Assembly (NCBI RefSeq): GCF_017921815.1
Contig: NZ_JAGEMM010000003.1
Coordinates: 186,001-250,000 of the forward strand
Length of the DNA: 64,000 nucleotides
Direction of reading: 5' to 3'
DNA from: Microvirga antarctica
Lineage (GTDB): Bacteria > Pseudomonadota > Alphaproteobacteria > Rhizobiales > Beijerinckiaceae
A program made the translations under genes and the position numbers. This document shows, piece after piece, positions 38,114 to 47,646 of the stretch; positions within the stretch are counted from its first letter, which is position 1; every line of letters starts with the position of its first letter. The notes under the pieces were generated by a model. That model was not told the origin of the DNA and did no database searches. It saw nothing but the letters and a program-made list of their open reading frames with translations.

Positions 38114-38833
38114 TTAGTCCAAGGTTCGTGCGAACGCACTTAGCATTTCGTCATTGCAAAAGGTTTGATCCTGCCATTCGGTCACGTTGAAATCCGGCAC
38201 GGCCTCGTAGGCGGCCAGCGCCACAACGGAATGGTTCAGCCACGGTTTGAGGCGGACGCAGACATGGGGGAACGGCCCGCGTCCCGAGCGCGAGGCCCGC
38301 ACCGCGAAAACGTCGCCCTTGCGGTAAACCGCGATGTCCTGCGGCGAGATCATGACCTCGCCGGTCAGCTTCAAGGCCGCCTCCTTGAGGCTCCAGAGGA
38401 CGATTTCGGCCTCGCGAGGATCGTGTGCCAGATGCGGCAGGAGCGGCATTTCCTCATCCGTCACGGCGATGGAGAGCGGCGACGCCTGATCGTCCGATTC
38501 CAAGATCGCCACATCGATTCCCACATGCGCCCGCGCCGAGACGGCGATGACCGTCAAGGGGCCGGCGTGGCTCATGTTGAAAGCGGGGCCGTCGACGCAG
38601 AAGGGCTTGCCGGTGCTGTCCAACGACAGGGTCGGAGATGTTCTGGTGGCTTCGCGGAGAGCCAGACGCAGGGCGCCATGGCCGAACCGATAGGCAGCGC
38701 CCGCCTCGGTCCGGCGAAAGCGGGCGGCTGCGTCGCGCTCCCATGTCTGCGCAGACGCGTCGAACGCCTCAAGGCATGCGGCCTCGAGCCGTGCCGAAGC
38801 GTGACCGCGATCGAACGAGAAAACCGAAATCAT
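38114..38833 (-). CDS. 4'-phosphopantetheinyl transferase (Sfp type)
   Basis: This 239-residue enzyme has the three Sfp-superfamily motifs: GKPFCVDGPAFNMSHAG (about 84-100), VGIDVA (about 113-118) with the Mg-binding aspartate, and WSLKEAALK (about 157-165). It transfers the phosphopantetheine arm from CoA to the carrier-domain serine. The gene ends 40 bp before the NRPS-like ATG on the same strand, so it most likely activates that protein. ATG at 38833 (MISVFSFD) begins the first strand; 38851 is a longer alternative. The second metal residue, often Glu in GIDVE, is Ala here, with acidic residues one to two positions later (ILESDD). Confidence 0.9.
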   Translation of the reverse strand: MISVFSFDRGHASARLEAACLEAFDASAQTWERDAAARFRRTEAGAAYRFGHGALRLALREATRTSPTLSLDSTGKPFCVDGPAFNMSHAGPLTVIAVSARAHVGIDVAILESDDQASPLSIAVTDEEMPLLPHLAHDPREAEIVLWSLKEAALKLTGEVMISPQDIAVYRKGDVFAVRASRSGRGPFPHVCVRLKPWLNHSVVALAAYEAVPDFNVTEWQDQTFCNDEMLSAFARTLD

Positions 38834-38930
38834 CGGCAAACATCCTAGCAAGCCGCGACATTAGGCGGAGGTTCCTGAAGGGCGCGTGAACAATGACGCG
38901 CAGGCTGGCGGGTCGGCGCTGCGGTCCAAA

Positions 38931-38963
38931 AGCGATTCAGGAGCGATACAGGAGCGATTCAAG
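38931..38963. repeat. Three 11-bp direct repeats between divergent genes
   Basis: Three head-to-tail units occur at 38931-38941 (agcgattcagg), 38942-38952 (agcgatacagg) and 38953-38963 (agcgattcaag). Spacing of 11 bp equals about one helical turn, placing all copies on one face of DNA. They lie between the phosphopantetheinyl transferase start and the imuA LexA box, so they could be a regulator binding array. Confidence 0.7.
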
Positions 38964-39057
38964 GGACAGGGACGGCGCGTCCCAACTGCCGGCCTGAGCC
39001 GGAGCAGGCAAACGTCCAATAGGCTCCAAGACTCCGGTTGACTCTCCAATCCCTAAA

Positions 39058-39072
39058 GAACAAAATAAGAAC
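39058..39072. promoter_or_regulatory. LexA (SOS) box upstream of imuA
   Basis: GAAC (39058-39061), seven bases, GAAC (39069-39072) is the alphaproteobacterial LexA operator GTTC-N7-GTTC read on the other strand. It ends seven bases before the ATG at 39080, the right place to repress the imuA-imuB-dnaE2 operon until DNA damage. Confidence 0.85.
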
Positions 39073-39079
39073 ATCATGA

Positions 39080-39856
39080 ATGAAAATGAGTTGGGCAAGG
39101 TCCATGCGTGCCGGGCAGAAGGACGTTTTTGCCGCCTTGCGGCAGGAAATCAGGCGGCTGGATGGAGATTTTCGCCAGCGGGAAACGCTGTCCTTCGGCG
39201 TGAAGGCTCTCGATCGGCGGCTTCCCGGGGGCGGGCTGCCGCGGGGGGCCCTGCATGAGATCACCGAAGGGGGGCCGGCAGCGGAATTCTCCGGTTCGGC
39301 CACGCTTTTTACGGCAGGGATCGCGGCCCGCCTCAAGGGGCCGATCCTATGGTGCCTGAACCGGCGCGATCTGTTTGCGCCGGGCCTGGTGAATGCAGGG
39401 TTGCACCCGGACCGGGTGATCTATGCGGAGACCTTTCGCGAGCCGGACATTCTGCCGGCCATGGAAGAGGGCCTTCGTGAGAAGGGGCTGGGCGCGGTGA
39501 TCGGCGAAGTGACCCGGCTGGGTCTGACCGCCTCGCGTCGTCTTCAACTGGCCGCCGAGACATCGGGCGTTCCGGTTTTTGCCCTGCGGCGCTGGTGGAC
39601 GATGGCCGAGCGGGATCTGACCGGTCTGCCCACCGCCGCCGTCACGCGCTGGCAGATCTCGCCCTTCATCTCGCAGGCGCCGCCGGCCCCGGGCCTGGGA
39701 CGTGCCCGCTGGCATGTGGACCTTCTGCGCTGCCGCGGCGGTGAACCGTACTCCTGGATTCTCGAGGCCTGCGATGCGAAGGGTCGTCTCGCTCTACCTG
39801 CCGACCTGGCCGACCGACCGGATCAGGCGCCAAGGCGCCGCGCCGCCGCCGGGTGA
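39080..39856 (+). CDS. imuA: Mutasome protein ImuA
   Basis: This 258-residue RecA-like protein is the alphaproteobacterial ImuA type. Core segments are LSFGVKALDRRLPGGGLPRGALHEIT and ILWCLNRRDLFAPGLVNAGL, with a RecA-fold middle and the family tail [30 protein letters not shown]. With ImuB and DnaE2 it makes the SOS-inducible mutasome for error-prone lesion bypass. A LexA box lies directly upstream. ATG at 39080 is given; ATG at 39104 (MRAGQKDVF) is nearly as likely because the LexA box ends only seven bases before 39080. The 3' end overlaps imuB by 83 bp. Confidence 0.93.
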   Translation: MKMSWARSMRAGQKDVFAALRQEIRRLDGDFRQRETLSFGVKALDRRLPGGGLPRGALHEITEGGPAAEFSGSATLFTAGIAARLKGPILWCLNRRDLFAPGLVNAGLHPDRVIYAETFREPDILPAMEEGLREKGLGAVIGEVTRLGLTASRRLQLAAETSGVPVFALRRWWTMAERDLTGLPTAAVTRWQISPFISQAPPAPGLGRARWHVDLLRCRGGEPYSWILEACDAKGRLALPADLADRPDQAPRRRAAAG

Positions 39857-41279
39857 GCCGCTGGTCACCGTCATCACGCAAGGCTCGCGCCGTCTCGTCG
39901 GCGCGGCCGATCACGCAGCCCATGCCCTCGGGTTGCGGGTCGGGCAGACCGTGGCGCACAGCCAGGCCCTCGTGCCCAATCTCCACATCGCCACGGCCCT
40001 GCCGGATCAGGACGCGGCGGCCCTGGTCGAGCTGGCGCGCTGGTGCATCGGCTATTCGCCCGTCGTGGCCCCCGATCCGCCGGACGGAATCTGGATCGAC
40101 ATCGCCGGATCCTCCGCGCTCTTCGGCGGCGAGCAGAAGCTGCTGGCCGACCTGATCCGCAGGCTGTCCGCCCAGGGCATTCATGCGCGCGCCAGCGTCG
40201 CCGACACGCCGGGGGCCGCCTGGGCCATGGCACGCTACGGGTCCCACGCCGTCGTGTCGTCCGAGCGCACGATAGCGGCTGTCGCCGATCTGCCGGTGGC
40301 GGGCCTGCGCCTGGCCGATTCGATCCTCGAGGGCCTGAACCGGTTGGGAATCGAACAGATCCGGCAATTGGCCGCGATGCCCCGCGCTCCCATGACACGC
40401 CGGTTCGGCAAGGAGGTCGGGCTTCGTCTTGACCAGTTGCACGGCCATGCCTTCGAGCCGCTCAATCCGCTGGTGCCCAAAGAGACACCGGCCCGGCGTC
40501 TGGTCTTTGCCGAACCGATCGGGCAGCTCGCCGATCTCAAGGATGTGCTCCATCGGCTGGCCGCGGCCCTGTGCCAGGACCTCGCCGAACAGGATCGCGG
40601 CGTGCGCCGGCTCGATCTGATCTTCGAGCGGATCGACCGGCATAACGTGGCCCTGCGGGTCGGGACCGCCCGGGCGACGCGGGATGCGCCGCATCTGGCC
40701 AAACTCTTCGACGAACGCCTGGAGACCGTCGATCCGGGTTTCGGCATCGAGGCCGCCCAGCTCGTGGCGAGCCAGGTGGAGCCCCTGAGCGCCGATCAGG
40801 TCGAGGCCCAGGATATGGGGATTGCCGAGGGATCGCCGGTGGATCTCAGCCGGCTGGTGGATCGCCTCGGCGCACGCCTCGGGCCGAAACGCATCTATCG
40901 GCTGGAGCCTGTCGAAAGCCACATTCCGGAGCGCTCGGTGAAGCGAATTTCCGCGCTTGCGCCCCTCACCGGGCAGGCTTGGCCCGCCACCCTGTCGCGG
41001 CCGACGCGGCTGCTGGAATATCCGGAGCGGGTCACCGCAACCGCGCTGCTGCCCGATCATCCGCCCGCCTTCTTCGTCTGGCGGCGCGTGCGCCACCGGG
41101 TCATCAAGGCCGACGGCCCGGAACGCATCACCGGCGAATGGTGGCGCGGGGCGCAGGACGATTTTCTGCTGCGCGATTATTATCGGGTGGAAGACGAGAA
41201 GGGCGCGCGGTTCTGGATTTTCCGCGATGCCCCGGCCGATCAATCGGCGCGCTGGTGGCTGCATGGAATTTTCGCATGA
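39774..41279 (+). CDS. imuB: Y-family polymerase-like mutasome protein ImuB
   Basis: This 501-residue protein is related to Y-family polymerases, with DinB-like segments [24 protein letters not shown] and [22 protein letters not shown]. As in other ImuB proteins, the first catalytic acidic motif (DMD in DinB) is absent; here the strand reads SLYLPTW, so it is probably a non-catalytic hub that brings DnaE2 to the beta clamp. ATG at 39774 (MRRVVSLYL) lies inside the imuA end, and the stop overlaps the dnaE2 ATG (ATGA). It is the second gene of the SOS operon. Confidence 0.94.
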   Translation: MRRVVSLYLPTWPTDRIRRQGAAPPPGEPLVTVITQGSRRLVGAADHAAHALGLRVGQTVAHSQALVPNLHIATALPDQDAAALVELARWCIGYSPVVAPDPPDGIWIDIAGSSALFGGEQKLLADLIRRLSAQGIHARASVADTPGAAWAMARYGSHAVVSSERTIAAVADLPVAGLRLADSILEGLNRLGIEQIRQLAAMPRAPMTRRFGKEVGLRLDQLHGHAFEPLNPLVPKETPARRLVFAEPIGQLADLKDVLHRLAAALCQDLAEQDRGVRRLDLIFERIDRHNVALRVGTARATRDAPHLAKLFDERLETVDPGFGIEAAQLVASQVEPLSADQVEAQDMGIAEGSPVDLSRLVDRLGARLGPKRIYRLEPVESHIPERSVKRISALAPLTGQAWPATLSRPTRLLEYPERVTATALLPDHPPAFFVWRRVRHRVIKADGPERITGEWWRGAQDDFLLRDYYRVEDEKGARFWIFRDAPADQSARWWLHGIFA

Positions 41280-44200
41280 GCTACGCCGAACTTCAGGTCA
41301 CGACCCATTATTCGTTTCTGCGCGGAGCCTCGAGCCCGCGCGAATTGTTCGAGCAGGCCAAGCAGCTTGGCCTGAAGGCCCTGGGCATCACCGACCGCAA
41401 TTCGCTGGCGGGAATCGTCAAGGCTTTCGAGGCCGCGAAGGAAACCGGCCTGCGCCTCGTGGTCGGCTGCAGGCTCGATCTCGTGGATGGCACGTCGCTC
41501 CTGGTCTATCCCACCGATCGTGCCGCCTATGCGCGTCTGTGCCGGCTGTTGAGTCTTGGCAAGGGCAGGGCCGGGAAGGGCAAATGCGACCTTTCCTGGG
41601 ACGATGTGGTGGCCTGGAGCGAGGGCCTTCTTGGCGTGCTGCTGGGCGACGAGGCGAACGACACGCTTGCCCGCAATCTGTCCCGGCTGAAGGCCACCTT
41701 CGGCGACCGCGCCTATCTGGCGCTGGTCCGGCGGTTCGGCGCGGACGAGCATCTGCGTCTCTGGCATGTGGAACAGGCAGCGCAGGCCGCCCGCGTGCGC
41801 ACGGTGGCAATGGGCGACATTCTCTACCACCATCCGGATCGGCGTCTGTTGCAGGACGTGGTGACGTGCATTCGACAGGGCTGCACCATCGATGCCGCAG
41901 GCTTCCGCCTGGAACGCCATGCCGACCGGTTTCTCAAGGATGGAATGGAGATGGCGCGGCTGTTCGAGCGGCATCCCGAGGCGGTCGCGCGAACGGACGA
42001 AATCGTGCGGCGCTGCTGCTTTTCCCTCGATGAGCTGGCCTACCAATATCCGTCCGAAACGGAAGCGGGTGAGAGCGCGCAGCAGAAACTGGAGCGCCTG
42101 ACCTGGGCGGGCGCGCGGGATCGCTATGCGGAGGGTGTTCCGGATGCCGTCACGGCGCAATTGCGGCACGAATTGCGGCTGATCGAGAGCCTGAAATACG
42201 CACCCTATTTCCTCACCGTCCATGCCATCGTGACGTTTGCGCGGGGCCGGGGAATCCTGTGTCAGGGGCGGGGGTCGGCGGCCAATTCGGCGGTCTGCTA
42301 CGTGTTGCGCATCACCTCCATCGATCCGGTGCGCACCGAGCTTCTCTTCGAACGGTTCATCTCGCAGGAACGTAACGAACCGCCCGATATCGACGTGGAT
42401 TTCGAGCATGAGCGGCGCGAAGAGGTCATTCAGTGGATCTACGACACCTACGGCCGCCAGCGCTCGGCCCTGACGGCGGTGGTGAGCTGCTACCGGGCGC
42501 GGGGCGCGGTGCGCGAGGTCGGCAAGGTTCTGGGCGTGCCGGAGGATGTCACCGGAGCTCTCTCAGGCCTCGTCTGGGGATGGAGCACCGAGGGGGTCAG
42601 CGAACGGGAGGTCAAGGATCTCAACCTCAATCTCGACGATCCGCGCCTGCGCCTCACCCTCGATCTGGCGCGCGCCCTGATTGGCGCGCCGCGTCACCTG
42701 TCGCAGCATCCGGGCGGTTTTGTGCTGACGCAGGACCGTCTCGACGATCTCGTGCCCATCGAGCCGGCCGCCATGGAAAACCGGCAGGTGATCGAATGGG
42801 ACAAGAACGACATCGAAACCCTGAAATTCATGAAGGTCGATGTGCTTGGGCTCGGCATGCTCGGCTGCATGCGCCGCGCCTTCGATCTGCTGAAGGCGCA
42901 TAAGGGCCTGTCGCACGACATGGCGTCGATCCCCCCCAAGGACGGCCCCACCTACGCGATGATCTGCAAGGCCGACACGGTGGGCGTGTTCCAGATCGAA
43001 AGCCGCGCGCAAATGGCCATGCTGCCGCGCATGAAGCCGACCCAGTTCTACGATCTGGTCATCGAAGTCGCCATCGTGCGGCCGGGGCCGATCCAGGGCG
43101 ACATGGTGCATCCCTATATCCGCCGACGGGAAGGCCGCGAGACGGTTTCCTATCCGACCCCGGAGCTGGAACGGGTGCTGGGCAAGACGCTCGGCGTGCC
43201 GCTGTTCCAGGAACAGGCGATGCGCGTGGCGATCGAATGCGCGGGGTTTACGGCCTCCGAGGCTGACCAGCTGCGGCGCTCCATGGCGACTTTCAAGTTC
43301 AAGGGCGACGTGTCGAAATTCCAGCGCAAGCTCATCGATGGCATGCGCGAGCGCGGCTACGAACAGGCCTTCGCAGAGCGCATCTTCAAACAGCTCGAAG
43401 GCTTCGGCTCCTATGGGTTTCCGGAAAGTCACGCGGCGTCGTTCGCGCTCATCGCCTATGCGTCGTCATGGATGAAATGCCACCATCCAGATGTGTTCTG
43501 CTGCGCGTTGCTCAATGCCCAGCCGATGGGCTTCTACGCGCCTGCCCAATTGGTGCGCGACGCAAGGCAGCACGGGGTCGCCATCCGACCGGTCGACATC
43601 AACCGCTCGCAATGGGACTGCACCCTCGAGGAGCATCACGGCTCCCTTGCGGTCAGGCTGGGATTGCGGATGGCCAAGGGCCTGGCCGGTGCGGAAGGCG
43701 AGCGGATCGTTGCCGCCCGGGGCATCGCACCGTTCGAATCCGTCGAGGATCTCTGGCGGCGGGCGGGGGTCGCGGTGGCGGCTCTCGAGCGCCTGGCCGA
43801 GGCCGATGCCTATGGGTCCCTCGGCCTCAATCGCCGCGATGCCCTGTGGCAGGTCAAGGGCCTGGGCGACAAACCCCTGCCGCTTTTTGCAGCCGCGGAT
43901 GATCGCGACGAGCAGCGGGTGCCGGAATCGGTGGAGCCGGCGGTTGCCCTCACCCCCATGACGACCGGTCGCGAGGTGGTGGAGGATTACCGCTCCAAGG
44001 GCCTCACGCTGCGTCAACATCCGGTCGCCTTCCTGCGGCACGATCTCGATGAGCGCCGCATCCTGCGCTGCGCCGACCTGCGCTCGGCCCGCCACGGCCA
44101 GCGGGTGACGGTGGCGGGCCTCGTGCTGGTGCGGCAGAAACCGGGTTCGGCCAAAGGCGTGATGTTCATCACCATCGAGGACGAGACCGACATCGCCAAT

Positions 44201-44527
44201 CTCATCGTCTGGCCGTCCCGGTTCGAAAAGCAGCGGCGCCTGATCCTGTCGGCCGGCATGATTGCCTGCCGGGGGCAGGTTCAGCGGACCAAGGACGTGA
44301 TCCACGTGGTTTCCGAACACATGATCGATTTCTCGGAATCCCTGAAATCCGTCGGTGACCGGCAGGAGCCTTTTCCCTTGCGGCATGGTCGGGGCGACGA
44401 GGCCAAGCGCGGCGGCGGGCCCGATCCGCGCGATGGCCCCGCACTGGGCCGCAAGGCGCGGGAGATCTACATTCCGGATCTGCGCCTCGGCAGCGGCATC
44501 AAGATCAAGACCCGGGATTTCCGTTAG
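41276..44527 (+). CDS. dnaE2: Error-prone DNA polymerase DnaE2
   Basis: This 1083-residue C-family polymerase has the DnaE2 length. An N-terminal PHP domain ([19 protein letters not shown]) is followed by the palm with [10 protein letters not shown] catalytic aspartates (about residue 370) and [17 protein letters not shown]-terminal helix-hairpin/OB part comes last ([26 protein letters not shown]-like ETD segment). It performs lesion-bypass synthesis after DNA damage with ImuA and ImuB. ATG at 41276 overlaps the imuB stop by four bases, so it is translationally coupled and shares the LexA-controlled promoter. Confidence 0.96.
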   Translation: MSYAELQVTTHYSFLRGASSPRELFEQAKQLGLKALGITDRNSLAGIVKAFEAAKETGLRLVVGCRLDLVDGTSLLVYPTDRAAYARLCRLLSLGKGRAGKGKCDLSWDDVVAWSEGLLGVLLGDEANDTLARNLSRLKATFGDRAYLALVRRFGADEHLRLWHVEQAAQAARVRTVAMGDILYHHPDRRLLQDVVTCIRQGCTIDAAGFRLERHADRFLKDGMEMARLFERHPEAVARTDEIVRRCCFSLDELAYQYPSETEAGESAQQKLERLTWAGARDRYAEGVPDAVTAQLRHELRLIESLKYAPYFLTVHAIVTFARGRGILCQGRGSAANSAVCYVLRITSIDPVRTELLFERFISQERNEPPDIDVDFEHERREEVIQWIYDTYGRQRSALTAVVSCYRARGAVREVGKVLGVPEDVTGALSGLVWGWSTEGVSEREVKDLNLNLDDPRLRLTLDLARALIGAPRHLSQHPGGFVLTQDRLDDLVPIEPAAMENRQVIEWDKNDIETLKFMKVDVLGLGMLGCMRRAFDLLKAHKGLSHDMASIPPKDGPTYAMICKADTVGVFQIESRAQMAMLPRMKPTQFYDLVIEVAIVRPGPIQGDMVHPYIRRREGRETVSYPTPELERVLGKTLGVPLFQEQAMRVAIECAGFTASEADQLRRSMATFKFKGDVSKFQRKLIDGMRERGYEQAFAERIFKQLEGFGSYGFPESHAASFALIAYASSWMKCHHPDVFCCALLNAQPMGFYAPAQLVRDARQHGVAIRPVDINRSQWDCTLEEHHGSLAVRLGLRMAKGLAGAEGERIVAARGIAPFESVEDLWRRAGVAVAALERLAEADAYGSLGLNRRDALWQVKGLGDKPLPLFAAADDRDEQRVPESVEPAVALTPMTTGREVVEDYRSKGLTLRQHPVAFLRHDLDERRILRCADLRSARHGQRVTVAGLVLVRQKPGSAKGVMFITIEDETDIANLIVWPSRFEKQRRLILSAGMIACRGQVQRTKDVIHVVSEHMIDFSESLKSVGDRQEPFPLRHGRGDEAKRGGGPDPRDGPALGRKAREIYIPDLRLGSGIKIKTRDFR

Positions 44528-44575
44528 CTCCTATCAAGGGGTGGATTTTTGCCTGTGCTGGCCCAGAATGGCCGG

Positions 44576-45790
44576 ATGGATAAAAACGACATCGATCACA
44601 TCGCCGCCTGGATCATCCAACGCGGCCTCTCCGGCGCGTCGGAAACCGAGCTGCTGCAAGGGTTCTGCACGAAATGTCAGTCAGCAGGCCTCCACCTGAC
44701 GCGGGCCATCACGCTGATCGACACGCTTCATCCCACCTATGAGGGCCGCGCCTTCCGGTGGCGCAGCGACGACGTGACCGAAGACGCCGTGGTGGAATAC
44801 GGGCGGACCAACGAGGGCGAGGCCGCGGCGAACTGGCAGCGCAGCGTCTTCTATCACCTCCTCACCACGGGCGCTGACGAGTTCCATTGCGCCCTGACGC
44901 CGGGCGCGCCGCTGCAATTCTCCAACCTCGGCACCTTCAGCGAGGAAGGCTATTCCGCCTACCTGGCCCTCGTGCACCGGTTCGCCAGCGACGGCGTCAT
45001 CGGCGAAATGGATTGCTTCTACTCCCACTGGCTGACCGCAGAGCCGGGTGGCTTCAAAGAGCCGGATCTGGCGGCCCTGCGGGATCTCGTGCCCAAGCTC
45101 GCGCTGGCGATCAAATGCGCGTCGCTGGCGCGGATTGCCCAGACCCTGGTGCAGGTCTATCTTGGCCGGGATGCCGGCCAGCGGGTGCTCAGCGGACGCA
45201 TCTCGCGCGGCGTTGCCGATCGCATCAGCGCGGTTCTGTGGTTCTCGGATCTGCGCGGCTATACGGCCATCACGGATGCGGCGGCGCCCGGCGAGGTGAT
45301 CCCGCTCTTGAACGATTACGCGGATGCGGTGATCTCGGCGATCCATGCGGCAGGTGGTGATGTGCTGAAGCTTATCGGCGACGGCATTCTCGCCATCTTC
45401 AAGGCCGACGATCCGGGCGATGCGTGCCGCTGCGCGCTCGAAGCGCACCGCAACCTGCGCCGCGACATCACCACCCTCAACGCCCGCCGCAACGCCGAAG
45501 AGCGGCCGGTCACCTCGGTCTATCTCGGCCTGCATATCGGCGATGTGTTCTACGGCAATATCGGCAGCGAGGACCGGCTCGATTTCACGGTGGTGGGCCC
45601 TGCCGTCAACGAGGTCAGTCGCATCGCTTCCATGTGCCGCTCGGTTGATCGCGGCGTCGCCATCTCGTCCGACTTCGTGGCCGCGACGCCCCTCGATCAG
45701 CGCCAGAATCTCGTTTCGCTCGGCCGCTTCGCCCTGCGGGGCGTTGGCCGCGCGCAGGAGCTGTTCACGCTCGATCCGGCGGCCTTGTGA
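44576..45790 (+). CDS. Soluble class III adenylate/guanylate cyclase
   Basis: This 404-residue protein has an N-terminal part of about 210 residues without membrane helices, containing short helices and a GAF/PAS-like sensory core (LTPGAPLQFSNLGTFSEEGYSAY; DGVIGEMDCFYSHW). A class III cyclase domain follows (about 215-400): LWFSDLRGYTAITD with the first metal Asp, VLKLIGDGILAIF with the second, and FTVVGPAVNEVSRIASM. The last motif lacks the usual GDTVN aspartate (GPAVN), which may alter purine specificity or activity. ATG at 44576 (MDKNDIDH) is preferred over TTG at 44549. It is 48 bp from dnaE2 but not clearly in its operon, and convergent with the ABC importer. Confidence 0.88.
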   Translation: MDKNDIDHIAAWIIQRGLSGASETELLQGFCTKCQSAGLHLTRAITLIDTLHPTYEGRAFRWRSDDVTEDAVVEYGRTNEGEAAANWQRSVFYHLLTTGADEFHCALTPGAPLQFSNLGTFSEEGYSAYLALVHRFASDGVIGEMDCFYSHWLTAEPGGFKEPDLAALRDLVPKLALAIKCASLARIAQTLVQVYLGRDAGQRVLSGRISRGVADRISAVLWFSDLRGYTAITDAAAPGEVIPLLNDYADAVISAIHAAGGDVLKLIGDGILAIFKADDPGDACRCALEAHRNLRRDITTLNARRNAEERPVTSVYLGLHIGDVFYGNIGSEDRLDFTVVGPAVNEVSRIASMCRSVDRGVAISSDFVAATPLDQRQNLVSLGRFALRGVGRAQELFTLDPAAL

Positions 45791-45802
45791 GAGGAGAGGC
45801 CG

Positions 45803-46717
45803 CTACTGGCCGACCTTGCTGAGCACGTCGGCCTTCAGGAAACGTTCGATGAACAGCATGAACAGCACCGAGGGCACCAGCAGAATCAACGCGGTGATCG
45901 ACGCGATCTGATAATTGCCGCCCATGCTGGCATTGTAGAGCAGCAGCGGCAGCGTCGTGACCTGCGGCACGCCGACGAAGAAGGTGCCGGTGAACTCGTC
46001 GAGCGATTCGAGAAACACGAAGATGGCGCTCGCCATGATGCCGGGGGCCGCCAGCGGCAGGGTGATGGTGAAGAACGTGCGCAGCGGCGAAGCGCCGATA
46101 TTGCGCGCCGCCAGTTCGAGATCCCGGTCGACCGCCGCGAAGGCCGCGGCTGCAATCCACACCGAATAGACCAGACCATGGGCCGCATGAACAAGCACGA
46201 CGCCGGGAATCGTGCCGGTCAATCCCAAGGTGTAGAACACCCGCGCGACGTTGATGTAGATCGCCACCGACGGAAAGGCCTGCGGCAGCAGGAAGACGAT
46301 CATCAGCAGCGTGCGGAGGGGCAGTTTCAGCCGCGCGAGCGCATAACCCGCCGGCACCGAGACAGCGAGCGCCACCACCACCGTCAGGCACGCAATGCTG
46401 ACGCTGGTCGCCAGGGACGACATGGCGTCGCCGGTCGGCCGGAAGACCACCTCCCAATAGCGAAGCCCATAGGTCACCGGCAGCTTGAAGGGCGTGTACC
46501 AGCGCTCCGCCACCGACCACAGGGCAAGGTTGGCAAGCGGCCCGAACAGCATGAAGGCGAAGACCGCAAGGCCGAGGCCCTTCAGGATCGTGCCCAGATA
46601 GCCGCCCCAGCGGACGCTTGACGCCGAGGGCGCCCGCGCGCGCGTTTGAGGGAGTTTCCTGAACGCCGGAATCGCTCCGGCGACGCGAGGGGCGGTGAGG
46701 GGATGATCGGTCGTCAT
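45803..46717 (-). CDS. ABC transporter permease 2 (PotC-like)
   Basis: This 304-residue inner-membrane permease has about six helices and the EAA loop (ELAARNIGASPLRTFFTITLPLAAPG, about residues 200-225). Its ATG overlaps the stop of the first permease by four bases (ATGA), so the two subunits are made together. The N-terminal 40 residues (MTTDHPLTAPRVAG...) are a Pro/Arg-rich cytosolic leader. It is the last gene of a four-gene importer (ATPase, binding protein, two permeases) and converges with the cyclase gene. Confidence 0.93.
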   Translation of the reverse strand: MTTDHPLTAPRVAGAIPAFRKLPQTRARAPSASSVRWGGYLGTILKGLGLAVFAFMLFGPLANLALWSVAERWYTPFKLPVTYGLRYWEVVFRPTGDAMSSLATSVSIACLTVVVALAVSVPAGYALARLKLPLRTLLMIVFLLPQAFPSVAIYINVARVFYTLGLTGTIPGVVLVHAAHGLVYSVWIAAAAFAAVDRDLELAARNIGASPLRTFFTITLPLAAPGIMASAIFVFLESLDEFTGTFFVGVPQVTTLPLLLYNASMGGNYQIASITALILLVPSVLFMLFIERFLKADVLSKVGQ

Positions 46718-47547
46718 GCGCCGACCTCGCGCTTCACGTTGTGGCGCAGATAGATCCAGGCGACGGCGCCCGCGATGGCGTAGGAGATCACGCCGAGCGC
46801 ATTGGCGGTCGCGTAATCCCCATAGGAGTTGATGCGGAACGCCATGTCGACCGTCATCATGGTGGGCTGCGATCCGGCCACCATCATGGGCACCGACAGC
46901 ACCGACAGCATGGTCACGAACGACAGGACGAGACCCACGAGGAGGGTCTGCGTCACCTGCGGCAGGACGATCTCGAACAGCACGCGCAGGCGCGACGCCC
47001 CCAGATTGCGCCCCGCCTCGATCGTCGCCCGGTCGATGGAGGCCATCGCGCCGGCGAGCATCAGGGTCACGAACGGCACCTGTTTCCACACGAAGGTGAT
47101 GACGATACCGCGCCAATCCAGAAAGCTCGTCGTCTGAAGCGGTTCGAGCACGCCCATGGCGACCAGCGAGTTGTTCATCAGGCCGTTCTTGGCCAGAAAC
47201 GTCCGCATGCACTGGGCCGCGACGATGAACGGGATGAACAGCGGCCAGCGATAGAGAAACCGCAAGGAGGCGATCAGCCACGGCGTTTCGCCGAGTGTCA
47301 GCGCTCCCGCGATCGCAATCGAAATCGCGGCTGTGAGCAGGGTCGACAGGATGACGATGAAGAGCGTGAAGAGAATATCGGTCGAATAGAGATCGATGGC
47401 CTTCTCGAAATGCGTCAGCGAAAAGCCGCCGCCCGGCACCGTGAAGGCCGATACCAGCGAGAAGCCAAGCGGGTAGAGAAACAGCGCGGCGATCATCGCC
47501 AGCGCCGGGGCGATCAGGATCAGACCAAAGAAGGACGGTCGCGTCAT
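46714..47547 (-). CDS. ABC transporter permease 1 (PotB-like)
   Basis: This 277-residue permease has six helices and the EAA loop (IEAGRNLGASRLRVLFEIVLPQVTQTL, about residues 160-186). Together with the following permease it forms a heterodimeric channel of the spermidine/putrescine, Fe3+ or 2-aminoethylphosphonate importer type. It starts 100 bp after the binding-protein stop. That gap contains a strong hairpin, so permease levels are probably lower than binding-protein levels. Confidence 0.93.
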   Translation of the reverse strand: MTRPSFFGLILIAPALAMIAALFLYPLGFSLVSAFTVPGGGFSLTHFEKAIDLYSTDILFTLFIVILSTLLTAAISIAIAGALTLGETPWLIASLRFLYRWPLFIPFIVAAQCMRTFLAKNGLMNNSLVAMGVLEPLQTTSFLDWRGIVITFVWKQVPFVTLMLAGAMASIDRATIEAGRNLGASRLRVLFEIVLPQVTQTLLVGLVLSFVTMLSVLSVPMMVAGSQPTMMTVDMAFRINSYGDYATANALGVISYAIAGAVAWIYLRHNVKREVGA

Positions 47548-47598
47548 GGTACGATTGGGTCCCGATGCCGGAGACGGCAGGAAGTCGAAGAGCGAAAG

Positions 47599-47631
47599 CG
47601 GTCGGCCCGCACGAACCGTGCGAGCCGACCG
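47599..47631 (-). promoter_or_regulatory. Intercistronic hairpin between binding-protein and permease genes
   Basis: An inverted repeat has arms 47599-47612 and 47618-47631 with one mismatch and a five-base loop. The stem is GC-rich, and on the transcribed strand it is not followed by a strong U run. Hairpins here typically protect the upstream binding-protein mRNA or attenuate transcription of the permeases. Confidence 0.7.
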
Positions 47632-47646
47632 TTATGGATCACCCAA

